From Paracoccaceae bacterium (GTDB taxonomy: Bacteria > Pseudomonadota > Alphaproteobacteria > Rhodobacterales > Rhodobacteraceae), in contig JALSHL010000305.1 in assembly GCA_026982255.1 (NCBI GenBank), forward strand, positions 1 through 8,319: a stretch of 8,319 bases of DNA, written 5' to 3'. This document shows, in pieces, positions 1 through 6,868 of this stretch (the stretch's first letter is position 1; every line of letters starts with the position of its first letter). The notes under the pieces were generated by a model. That model was not told the DNA's origin. It made no database searches and saw nothing but the letters and a program-made list of their open reading frames with translations. A program made the position numbers and the translations under genes.

Positions 1-878
1 GTGCCATGCTGGCGATCGGCAATGCGGCGATCATGGCGGGGTCTGCCTATTACGAGATGGCGGCCACGGCAGAAGATGCCCGAAACGCTGCCGATGGGCT
101 GGTGACCTCCTCCCGCGAAATGGCGCAGGCGGCAACCGCGCCGCTCACCTCCATGCAGGCCCTGCGTGATGCCATGAAAGCCAGCGCAGAGGATGGCGAG
201 AGCGGCCTTGCAGGAACCACGACCGCTGCCGAGGTTCTGTCCCGAGCGGTCACCGGTGCGGGTGGGGCCGCGCGTGCTGCGGCCGAGGTTGCCAAAACCG
301 CATGGGACATGGCCGCAGATTCCCTTAAGGATTACGCCACCAAGGCTGCCAATGTCGGAAAAGGGATCGGCGATGCTCTGGTCGGAGCCTTCGCCAGCGC
401 CGAAAACGCCATCGGTGAATTTGTCAAAACCGGCAAGCTGGATTTCCGGTCGCTGGTGACGTCCTTGCTGGCCGATCTTGCAAAGCTGTCGGCACGCAAG
501 TTCATCCTCGGACCGCTGGCCAATGCTTTGTCGGGCGCGCTTGGCAATCTCGGCGGTATTTTCGCACCGGTGCTGCATGCGGGCGGGTTGGTTGGCGGGG
601 TCGCGCCGCAAAGAATGGTACCCGCCATGGCCTTTGCAAATGCGCCCCGCATGCACAGTGGCGGATGGGCGGGTCTCAAGCCTGACGAAGTGCCCGCCAT
701 CCTGCAAAAGGGCGAGCGGGTGTTGAACCGGCGCGAGGCTGCACAATACGGCACCGGCAGTTCCCAAAACATCACCATAAACATCCAGACCCGCGACGCC
801 GAGAGCTTCCGGCAATCGCGCACCCAGGTTTCGGCCGACATTGCCCGCGCTGTCGCCATGGGTCGGAGGGGCATGTGA
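1..878 (+). CDS. Phage tail tape measure protein, C-terminal part (5' end outside window)
   Basis: The reading frame is open from the window edge (first full codon at position 3) to the TGA at 876-878. The ATG at position 6 is probably internal, so at least 291 residues are the C-terminal end of a longer protein. Tape measure proteins run along the tail-tube lumen, set tail length and leave ahead of the DNA. The first 110 or so residues are an alanine-rich, helical stretch. Next comes a lambda-type tape-measure C-terminal segment around residues 135-185, recognisable from AIGEFVKTGKLDFRSLVTSL and the following LADLAKLSARKFILGPLAN. It continues into a Gly/Ala-hydrophobic stretch, then MHSGG, then PDEVPAILQKGERVLNRREA, a motif common near the C-terminus of prophage tape measures. 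The last 25 residues (DAESFRQSRTQVSADIARAV...GRRGM) resemble the C-terminal tail of GTA-type tape measures. It is first in the tail-tip gene order, upstream of DUF2460. The family call is firm; total length is unknown. Confidence 0.88.
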   Translation, partial: AMLAIGNAAIMAGSAYYEMAATAEDARNAADGLVTSSREMAQAATAPLTSMQALRDAMKASAEDGESGLAGTTTAAEVLSRAVTGAGGAARAAAEVAKTAWDMAADSLKDYATKAANVGKGIGDALVGAFASAENAIGEFVKTGKLDFRSLVTSLLADLAKLSARKFILGPLANALSGALGNLGGIFAPVLHAGGLVGGVAPQRMVPAMAFANAPRMHSGGWAGLKPDEVPAILQKGERVLNRREAAQYGTGSSQNITINIQTRDAESFRQSRTQVSADIARAVAMGRRGM

Positions 879-885
879 GGGCTTC

Positions 886-910
886 CCGAAAAGTGGGAAC
901 CGGTTTTCGG
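886..910. repeat. Rhizobiales-type palindromic intergenic repeat
   Basis: Perfect 7-base arms CCGAAAA (886-892) and TTTTCGG (904-910) flank a spacer whose right part forms the 8-base palindrome AACCGGTT (898-905). From memory, CCGAAAAGTGG-AACCGGTTTTCGG units like this are dispersed in many copies between genes of Mesorhizobium, Rhizobium, Brucella and relatives, often with outer arms reading like GCATGATC/GATCATGC. Here the flanks (GCATG at 871-875, GCATGA at 918-923) look like decayed remnants of those arms. It sits in the 61-base gap between the tape measure stop and the DUF2460 start. As RNA it could form a small hairpin, but no T-tract follows, so it is not a standard terminator. The copy-number claim is recalled and was not searched. 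Confidence 0.7.
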
Positions 911-925
911 ACAAGAAGCATGAAC

Positions 926-930
926 AAGGA
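926..930 (+). promoter_or_regulatory. Ribosome-binding site deciding the DUF2460 start
   Basis: AAGGA lies 9 bases before the ATG at 940 and 6 bases before the in-frame TTG at 937. Both spacings work, but ATG is the stronger start codon and gives the family-typical N-terminus MAFHEVRFP, so 940 is preferred. Confidence 0.6.
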
Positions 931-939
931 TAAATCTTG

Positions 940-1566
940 ATGGCGTTTCACGAAGTCCGCTTTCCCGACAATATCAGCCGTGGCGCGCGTGGTGGCCCCG
1001 AACGGCGCACCCAGATTGTCGAACTGGCCTCGGGCGACGAGGAACGCAACGCCAGCTGGGCCAATTCTCGCCGCCGCTATGACGCCGCCTATGGCATCCG
1101 GCGCGCCGACGATCTGGCTGCCGTGGTGGCGTTTTTCGAGGCACGTAACGGGCGGCTTTACGGGTTTCGCTGGAAGGATTGGGGTGATTACAAATCATGT
1201 TTGCCGTCGGGTGTGCCTGCGGCAACCGATCAGGCGATCGGCATTGGTGATGGGACGACCACGGCGTTTCAGCTGGTGAAGGCCTATTCCTCCGGCGCAC
1301 AAACGTGGACGCGGACAATCACAAAACCGGTTTTGGGCAGCGTGGTCGTGGCGCTGGGCGCTGTGGAACAAGCCAGCGGCTGGGTGGTGGATACAACGAC
1401 GGGGTTGATCACATTTGCCGCAGCCCCGACAAATGGTGCAGCGATCAACGCTGGGTTCCAATTCGATGTACCGGTGCGTTTCGACACTGACCAGCTCGAC
1501 GTCACCCACGATATCGAGCGCCTCGGGTCCATCACATCCATACCGCTAATCGAGGTCCGCCGATGA
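940..1566 (+). CDS. DUF2460 (TIGR02217) family distal tail protein, RcGTA orfg12-like
   Basis: A 208-residue protein of the DUF2460/TIGR02217 phage family. The RcGTA homologue, orfg12, is the distal tail protein, which forms a ring closing the tail tube and connecting it to the hub; that role is inferred here by homology. The strongly conserved first half is clear: FPDNISRGARGGPERRT (residues 8-24), then SGDEERNASWANSRRRYDAAYG, a FFEARNGRLYGFRWKDWGDY block around residues 65-85, and Cys-88. The second half (residues 95-208) is beta-rich with alternating Gly/Thr/Val, and ends in the conserved FDTDQLDVTHDIERLGSITSIPLIEVR. Length is normal for the family. An in-frame TTG at 937 would add one residue. 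Its TGA at 1564-1566 overlaps the ATG of the hub gene at 1563, which indicates translational coupling. The upstream gap carries a rhizobial-type palindrome. Family assignment is near certain. Confidence 0.93.
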   Translation: MAFHEVRFPDNISRGARGGPERRTQIVELASGDEERNASWANSRRRYDAAYGIRRADDLAAVVAFFEARNGRLYGFRWKDWGDYKSCLPSGVPAATDQAIGIGDGTTTAFQLVKAYSSGAQTWTRTITKPVLGSVVVALGAVEQASGWVVDTTTGLITFAAAPTNGAAINAGFQFDVPVRFDTDQLDVTHDIERLGSITSIPLIEVRR

Positions 1567-2447
1567 AGTCCTTCCCCCAATCCCTGCAAACCCATCTCGA
1601 TTCCGGCACGACCACGCTCGCCTGGTGCTGGCGGCTCACCCGCAATGACGGGGCGGTGTTCGGCTTCACAGATCACGATCGACCCCTAACGTTTGACGGC
1701 ACCACATTCGAGCCGGAATCCGGTTTCACCGCCTCGGAAATCCGCGCTGGTTCCGACCTGTCGGTCGATGCGCAGGAGGCCGAGGGCGTGCTGACCTCCA
1801 CCACCATCACCGAGACCGATATTCTCGATGGCCGCTGGGACAATGCCATGGTGGAAATCTGGCGGGTCAACTGGGTCGACACCACCAGCCGTGCCTTGCT
1901 GCGGCGCGGGGCCATCGGTCAGGTCCGGCGCGGGCGGCTGCATTTCGTGGCGGAGATGCGGAGCCTCGCCCATGTGCTGGGCCAGACCCTCGGGCGGACG
2001 TTTCAGGCGAGTTGCGATGCGGCATTGGGGGATGTCCGTTGTGGCGTCGATCTGAACGCGCCCGCTTTCAAGGCATCGGGCACTGTGGTTTCGCTGTCGG
2101 GCGATCGCGGCTTTGCAGTTTCCGGCCTTTCGGGCTTTGCCGAGGGCTGGTTTGCGCTCGGCACCCTGCAATGGCTGACCGGTGCCAATACCGGACGCAA
2201 GGCCGAGGTGCTGGGCCACGCCAGTGTAGGCGCGGATATAAACATCACTTTGCTCGAGGCCCCTGTGCGCCCGGCAGAAATCGGCAACACCTTCAACATC
2301 TTCGCCGGGTGCGACAAGCGGTTTGAAACCTGCCAAGCCAGGTTCGCCAACGCCGTCAATTTCCGTGGTTTCCCGCATATCCCGGGGCAGGACACCATTA
2401 TCCGCTACGCGGCCAAGGGCGACGCCAACGTGGGGTCGGTGTTATGA
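1563..2447 (+). CDS. DUF2163 (TIGR02218) family tail hub protein, RcGTA orfg13-like
   Basis: A 294-residue protein of the DUF2163/TIGR02218 phage family. In RcGTA the orfg13 product is the baseplate hub between the distal tail ring and the megatron, and this protein probably does the same. The N-terminal half (about 1-145) shows TTTLAWCWRLTRNDGAVFGF, the acidic HDRPLTFDG and the RRGAIGQVRRGRLHFVAEMRS block. The C-terminal half has four cysteines in two pairs: Cys-151/Cys-160 (CDAALGDVRC) and Cys-250/Cys-257 (CDKRFETC). The C-x8-C plus C-x6-C pattern resembles the iron-sulfur site of lambda tail-tip protein gpL, so a [4Fe-4S] cluster is a reasonable inference. Cys-22 stands apart. The C-terminus FRGFPHIPGQD is family-typical. 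The ATG overlaps the preceding stop; a GAGG at 1552-1555 inside the upstream gene gives a 7-base spacing. Its TGA overlaps the peptidase ATG at 2444. Confidence 0.93.
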   Translation: MKSFPQSLQTHLDSGTTTLAWCWRLTRNDGAVFGFTDHDRPLTFDGTTFEPESGFTASEIRAGSDLSVDAQEAEGVLTSTTITETDILDGRWDNAMVEIWRVNWVDTTSRALLRRGAIGQVRRGRLHFVAEMRSLAHVLGQTLGRTFQASCDAALGDVRCGVDLNAPAFKASGTVVSLSGDRGFAVSGLSGFAEGWFALGTLQWLTGANTGRKAEVLGHASVGADINITLLEAPVRPAEIGNTFNIFAGCDKRFETCQARFANAVNFRGFPHIPGQDTIIRYAAKGDANVGSVL

Positions 2448-2938
2448 CGGGCGCTCGAAACACAGCACCGGCGCAGATCGTCAAATCCGCCCGCCACTGG
2501 ATCGGCACGCCCTATCACGATCAGGCCTCGATCCGCGGTGTGGGTTGCGACTGCCTCGGGCTGCTGCGTGGCGTCTGGCGCGATGTGGTCGGCCCAGAAC
2601 CGATGCCCGTGCCACCTTATTCCCGCGACTGGGGCGAAACGGGACCGGTCGAGGTGTTGGCCGAGGCCGCACGGGCGGCAATGCAGGAGCTGGACGTTGC
2701 GGAGGCGCGCACCGGCGACGTCATCCTGTTTCGCATGCGTGCGGGCGCGATTGCCAAGCATGTCGGAATACTGTCCGGCACCGACAGCAGTGTGCACTCG
2801 CACCGCAGCGGGTGGTCCAGCCGCAGTGCGCGCTCGCACTTTATTCATGCCTATGAACGCACTGGTGTGATCGAGGAGCATCTGACGCCCGCCTGGCAGC
2901 GCCGCATTGCCTTCGCTTTCCGTTTTCCTATGAGGTAA
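2444..2938 (+). CDS. NlpC/P60 family tail-associated cell-wall peptidase (TIGR02219), RcGTA orfg14-like
   Basis: A 164-residue NlpC/P60-type cysteine peptidase, expected to cut peptide bonds in peptidoglycan so that the tail can cross the wall during DNA delivery. The N-terminal RHWIGTPYHDQASIRGVGCDCLGL carries the likely nucleophile Cys-37 (DCLGL, equivalent to DCSGL in NlpC), next to Cys-35. His-106 in AKHVGIL is the likely catalytic histidine, and His-135 in FIHAYERTGV matches the conserved histidine block that follows. The end, WQRRIAFAFRFP, is typical of the phage subgroup. Between the two histidine blocks is an extra Ser/His/Arg-rich stretch (about 115-132) containing a 12-residue-offset partial repeat, longer than I recall for close relatives. 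There is no signal peptide, as expected for a virion-carried enzyme. The ATG overlaps the hub stop; the TAA at 2936-2938 is 3 bases before the next gene. Confidence 0.92.
   Translation: MTGARNTAPAQIVKSARHWIGTPYHDQASIRGVGCDCLGLLRGVWRDVVGPEPMPVPPYSRDWGETGPVEVLAEAARAAMQELDVAEARTGDVILFRMRAGAIAKHVGILSGTDSSVHSHRSGWSSRSARSHFIHAYERTGVIEEHLTPAWQRRIAFAFRFPMR
2788..2839 (+). repeat. Imperfect in-frame direct repeat inside the peptidase gene
   Basis: Two 16-base units, 2788-2803 and 2824-2839, match at 14 of 16 positions and lie 36 bases (12 codons) apart. They encode SVHSH (116-120) and SARSH (128-132). The flanks do not extend the match well, though CCGCAG recurs at 2803-2808 (offset by one base in the intervening segment) and 2821-2826. 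The pattern fits a small old duplication or slippage that lengthened a loop between the two histidine blocks. It could also be chance in Arg/Ser-rich, high-GC coding sequence. Confidence 0.5.
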
Positions 2939-2941
2939 GTC

Positions 2942-5900
2942 ATGGCTTCCATTCTATTAGCTTCTGCCGGCGCGGCCATCGGTGGCAGCATCGGCGGGGC
3001 CATCCTTGGTGTGTCGGCCGCCACCATCGGCGGCGCGATCGGCTCCTTCGCGGGGTCAATGATCGACAGCTGGATTGTCTCGTCACTCGCCCCCGGGCAG
3101 CGGATCGAGGGCCAGCGGCTGGAAAACCTGACCCTCACCACCTCGACAGAAGGGGCTGTGATCCCGCATATTTATGGCCGCATGCGCATCGGCGGCAATA
3201 TCATCTGGGCCACGGATTTCACCGAGATTGTCAATACGACCACCCAGGGTGGCGGCAAGGGCGGCGGGCCGAAGGTGACCACCACGGCCTATCTTTATTC
3301 CGCCTCTTTCGCGGTGGCGCTGTGCGAGGGGCCAATCTCGGGCATCGGGCGCATCTGGGCTGATGGCAAACCGCTCGATCTCTCCGGCATCACATGGCGG
3401 ATTTACAACGGCGACGAGACCCAGCAACCGGACCCATTCATCGAAGCTAAAATGGGCACGGGCAACGCCTATGTGATGTTCGAGGAATTGCCGCTGGAAC
3501 AATTCGGCAATCGTATCCCGCAGCTTTCCTTCGAGGTTTTCCGCCCCGTTATCGAGCCGGATACCGCCGAGGGCATGATCCGCGCCGTTACCATGATCCC
3601 GGGCACGGGCGAGTTCGTTTATGCCACCGAGGGCATTTCCCGTGGCTCCGGTGGTAATACCGCATCCGAGAATGTTCACACCACCAATGCCGTGCCCGAT
3701 ATCGTCGCGGCGCTCGACCAGTTGCAGGCCGCCGCGCCAAACCTTGAGAGCATCAGCCTCGTGGTCAGCTGGTTCGGCACCGACCTGCGGGCCGGGAACT
3801 GCCAGCTCAAACCCGGGGTCGAGAACACCACCAAGATTACCACACCCAAAAGCTGGGTGGTGAATGGCGTCACGCGTGTCGGTGCTCATGTGATCAGCCT
3901 CGATGCAACCGGCCGTACGGCCTATGGCGGTACACCTGCGGATTTTGCGGTGGTGCAGGCCATTCAGGAAATCAAGGCGCGGGGTCTGCGGGTTACCTTC
4001 TATCCCTTCCTGCTGATGGACATTCCGGAAGGCAATACGCTACCCGATCCTTATTCCGACAATGCAGCTACAACTGGCCAACCTGCTTACCCGTGGCGCG
4101 GACGGATCACCTGTTCTCCGGCGGCAGGCTACGCGGGCACCGTGGACAAGGCCGCTGCGGCTACCACACAGGTTTCCGCATTCTTCGGTAATGCGCAGGT
4201 TTCCGACTTCGCGGTCAGCGGCGAGACCGTTGCCTGGACCGGAGGTTCTGACTGGGGCTACCGGCGGATGATCCTGCATTACGCCCACCTCTGCGCGGCG
4301 GCTGGCGGGGTGGATACCTTCCTGATCGGCTCGGAACTGCGCGGCCTGACCACAATTCGGGATACCGCCACAAACTATCCCGTTGTATCCGCGATGAAGC
4401 AATTGGCCGGTGATGTAGCCGGTATTCTCGGTCCCAGCACCGCCATTAGCTACGCCGCCGACTGGTCGGAATATTTCGGGCATCAGCCGACGGACGGCTC
4501 CAGCGATTTGTTCTATCACCTCGATCCATTGTGGGCCGATCCGGACATAGATTTCATCGGCATCGACAATTATCTGCCACTGTCGGACTGGCGCGACGGC
4601 TTTGACCATGCGGATACGCAGGCGGGTTGGACCTCGATTCGTGATCCGGGCTACCTGCGCAGCAATATCGAGGGTGGTGAAGGGTTCGACTGGTTCTATG
4701 CCTCCGATGCCAATCGCAGCGCCCAGGTCCGCACACCGATTACCGACGGGGCCTACAACAAGCCATGGGTATTTCGCCCCAAGGACATCCGCGCGTGGTG
4801 GAGCAATGCACATTATGACCGCCCGGGCGGGGTGGAAAGCGCATCCCCCACCGAGTGGGTGCCGCAATCCAAGCCGATCCGCTTTACCGAGCTGGGTTGT
4901 CCGGCCGTCGATCGCGCCACCAACCAGCCGAATGTGTTTTATGACCCGAAGTCGGCCGAGAGCGCGCTGCCGCATTTCTCGCGGGGCTGGCAGGATGAAG
5001 CCATCCAGCGGCGCTATATCGAGGCCATGCTGAGCTATTGGGGTGATCCGGCCAATAACCCGACCAGCAGCGTCTACACCGCCCCGATGATCGACATGGG
5101 TGATGCTGCCGTCTGGACATGGGACGCGCGGCCCTATCCGGATTTCCCGGCGCGCGAGGATGTCTGGGCCGATGCGCCGAACTGGCGGCTGGGACATTGG
5201 CTGAACGGACGTTTGGGGGCTGCCGGCCTTGGCGCACTGGTGCGGGAGCTTTGCCGCCGGGCGGGGCTGGAGGATGCGCTGATCGATGTGAACGCGCTTT
5301 CCGACACCGTGCCGGGCTTTGTGATTTCGGCACTCGAAAGCCCGCGCGCCTCGATTTCAACGCTGGCGCGGCATTTCGGGTTTGATGCGGTGGAAAGCGG
5401 CGGGGTAATCCGGTTTGTTACGCGCAGCCAGCAGGCAGTGTCCACAATCAATCCTGACGACATGGTGGCTGCACAAGGCGACGTCATGGAACTGACCCGC
5501 GGGCAGGAAACCGAACTGCCACAAGCGCTCAAATGGCAATTGGTGCGCCCCGATGAGGAATATGACGCAGCCACCGTCGAGGCGCGCCGCGTCACGGTGG
5601 AAGCCGCCCGCGTGACCTCGGAGAGCTTCCCGCTGGCCGTGTCGCTGGAAGAGGCCGACCGGCGTTGCCGTCGTGCCTTGATGGAAGGCTGGGTTGGGCG
5701 CGAGACCCTGACGGCCAAATTGCCGCCGTCAAGCTTGTCGCTTGATCCCGGCGATGTGGTCAGTCTGGATAATGATGGCCGCCTGATAGATTATCGCATC
5801 ACCCGCATTGGCGATGCCGGCGCGTGCTCCGTTGAGGCGATCCGCACCGACACCACGGTTTACGACCTGCCACCGGGGCAATACCGACCGGCGAACCTGC

Positions 5901-6868
5901 CAGGGGCCACCGTTTATGGTCCGGCGGAGATTGCCCTGATGGACTTGCCGCAAATTTCTGATGCCGTTCCAGCACATCGGCCCTATGCGGCGGTATTTGC
6001 AAAGCCATGGTATGGCACGGCTGCCGTCTGGCGCAGTGCGGATGCCTCCGGCTTTGCCCTGCTCGATACCATCGGTCAGGCGGCGCAGATTGGCACGCTG
6101 GTTGCCGATCTGCCAGCCGGTCCGCTCCACCGGTTTGACCATGGCAATGAACTGCTGCTGGATGTTTCCTCCGGCACACTGATCAGCGTCACCGATACGG
6201 AACTATTTGCCGGAGCCAATGCACTGGCAGTGGAAAGCACGCCCGGCATCTGGGAAATCATCCAATTCGGCAATGCCGAACTGGTCGCCGTCGGTCATTA
6301 TCGCCTGACCCGTCTGCTGCGCGGCCAGAGGGGCACCGGTGATGCCATCGGCAATCCGGCGCTGTCTGGTGCGCGGGTTGTAATGTTGGGCTCCGGCATC
6401 CAGCCGCTCTCCATTGCCGAAGCAGATCTCGGCCTGCCGTGGAACTGGCGCATCGGTCCGGCCAGCGCTGCCCCCTCCGATGCAATCATGCAGGCCAAAA
6501 CATTCACCCCGAACGGGCGCGGGTTGATGCCCTTCGCACCAGCGCAGATGCGAATGCGGCGGGAAGCAAACGGCGATCTGTCGTTGCGCTGGTTGCGGTG
6601 CGACCGGTCACTTTCAGCCGACAGCTGGGTGCTGACCGATGTGCCCATGTCGGAAGCCACCGAGGCCTATGATCTGGAAATCCTGTCCGGTGCAACCGTC
6701 AAGCGATCCTTGACCGTTGCCAGCCCCGTCTTCACCTACACCGCCGCCATGCAGGTCCCCGATTTCGGCGGGCCGGTCAACAGCCTCTCGGTTCGCATCT
6801 ATCAGATCGGCGCGCTCGGTCGGGGTGTGCCGCACCTCAAAACTCTCACCATCAAGGAAAGCCTATGA
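2942..6868 (+). CDS. Megatron-type tail tip protein with GTA TIM-barrel-like domain, RcGTA orfg15-like
   Basis: A 1308-residue protein, the usual size for the 'GTA TIM-barrel/host specificity' family. The RcGTA homologue (orfg15, 'megatron') forms the tail tip that contacts the host surface. In order: a Gly/Ala/Ile-rich hydrophobic segment (residues 1-50); a beta-rich tail-tip region with a Gly-rich loop at about 103-109 and the conserved FGNRIPQLSFEV near 190; the glycosidase-like TIM barrel (about 425-745) with Glu-465 in IGSELRGL, YAADWSEYFGHQ, DFIGIDNYLPLSDWRD, Glu-650 in FTELGCPAVD and AVWTWDARPYPDFP; a phage-tail_3-like domain (about 770-960) with DPGDVVSLDNDGR; and an Rcc01698-type C-terminal beta region (about 1010-1308) with YRLTRLLRGQRGT. 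Both glutamates are where retaining TIM-barrel hydrolases place catalytic acids, but no activity is proven. A GAGG at 2932-2935, inside the end of the peptidase gene, serves the ATG. Its TGA overlaps the next ATG at 6865. Confidence 0.93.
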   Translation: MASILLASAGAAIGGSIGGAILGVSAATIGGAIGSFAGSMIDSWIVSSLAPGQRIEGQRLENLTLTTSTEGAVIPHIYGRMRIGGNIIWATDFTEIVNTTTQGGGKGGGPKVTTTAYLYSASFAVALCEGPISGIGRIWADGKPLDLSGITWRIYNGDETQQPDPFIEAKMGTGNAYVMFEELPLEQFGNRIPQLSFEVFRPVIEPDTAEGMIRAVTMIPGTGEFVYATEGISRGSGGNTASENVHTTNAVPDIVAALDQLQAAAPNLESISLVVSWFGTDLRAGNCQLKPGVENTTKITTPKSWVVNGVTRVGAHVISLDATGRTAYGGTPADFAVVQAIQEIKARGLRVTFYPFLLMDIPEGNTLPDPYSDNAATTGQPAYPWRGRITCSPAAGYAGTVDKAAAATTQVSAFFGNAQVSDFAVSGETVAWTGGSDWGYRRMILHYAHLCAAAGGVDTFLIGSELRGLTTIRDTATNYPVVSAMKQLAGDVAGILGPSTAISYAADWSEYFGHQPTDGSSDLFYHLDPLWADPDIDFIGIDNYLPLSDWRDGFDHADTQAGWTSIRDPGYLRSNIEGGEGFDWFYASDANRSAQVRTPITDGAYNKPWVFRPKDIRAWWSNAHYDRPGGVESASPTEWVPQSKPIRFTELGCPAVDRATNQPNVFYDPKSAESALPHFSRGWQDEAIQRRYIEAMLSYWGDPANNPTSSVYTAPMIDMGDAAVWTWDARPYPDFPAREDVWADAPNWRLGHWLNGRLGAAGLGALVRELCRRAGLEDALIDVNALSDTVPGFVISALESPRASISTLARHFGFDAVESGGVIRFVTRSQQAVSTINPDDMVAAQGDVMELTRGQETELPQALKWQLVRPDEEYDAATVEARRVTVEAARVTSESFPLAVSLEEADRRCRRALMEGWVGRETLTAKLPPSSLSLDPGDVVSLDNDGRLIDYRITRIGDAGACSVEAIRTDTTVYDLPPGQYRPANLPGATVYGPAEIALMDLPQISDAVPAHRPYAAVFAKPWYGTAAVWRSADASGFALLDTIGQAAQIGTLVADLPAGPLHRFDHGNELLLDVSSGTLISVTDTELFAGANALAVESTPGIWEIIQFGNAELVAVGHYRLTRLLRGQRGTGDAIGNPALSGARVVMLGSGIQPLSIAEADLGLPWNWRIGPASAAPSDAIMQAKTFTPNGRGLMPFAPAQMRMRREANGDLSLRWLRCDRSLSADSWVLTDVPMSEATEAYDLEILSGATVKRSLTVASPVFTYTAAMQVPDFGGPVNSLSVRIYQIGALGRGVPHLKTLTIKESL

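Noticed and set aside
6..8. ATG at position 6 as the true start of the first gene
   Set aside because: The frame is open to the window edge, no ribosome-binding site can be seen, and tape-measure proteins are normally longer than 290 residues, so this is most likely an internal methionine.
332..874. A 180-codon minus-strand frame opposite the tape measure
   Set aside because: The plus strand carries clear tape-measure motifs over the same bases; the reverse translation has no recognisable feature.
886..910. The palindrome as a rho-independent terminator separating two transcripts
   Set aside because: The stem is short with AT-rich arms, and no T-run follows the right arm; the bases after 910 are ACAAGAAGCA. 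It fits a dispersed repeat better.
937..939. TTG at 937 as the DUF2460 start
   Set aside because: The ATG immediately after it, at 940, is a stronger start with good spacing from AAGGA and gives the usual family N-terminus.
4040..5197. A 385-codon open frame on the minus strand opposite the megatron TIM barrel
   Set aside because: It lies wholly antisense to strongly conserved family motifs, has no recognisable domain, and its Arg/Gly/Pro/Ile-rich composition is what reading a high-GC gene backwards gives.
5866..5925. Short direct repeat around ACCTGCCA...GGGG in the megatron gene
   Set aside because: The two partial copies (near 5866 and 5896) share only a few bases in a Pro/Gly/Leu-rich coding stretch and do not extend; chance is sufficient.
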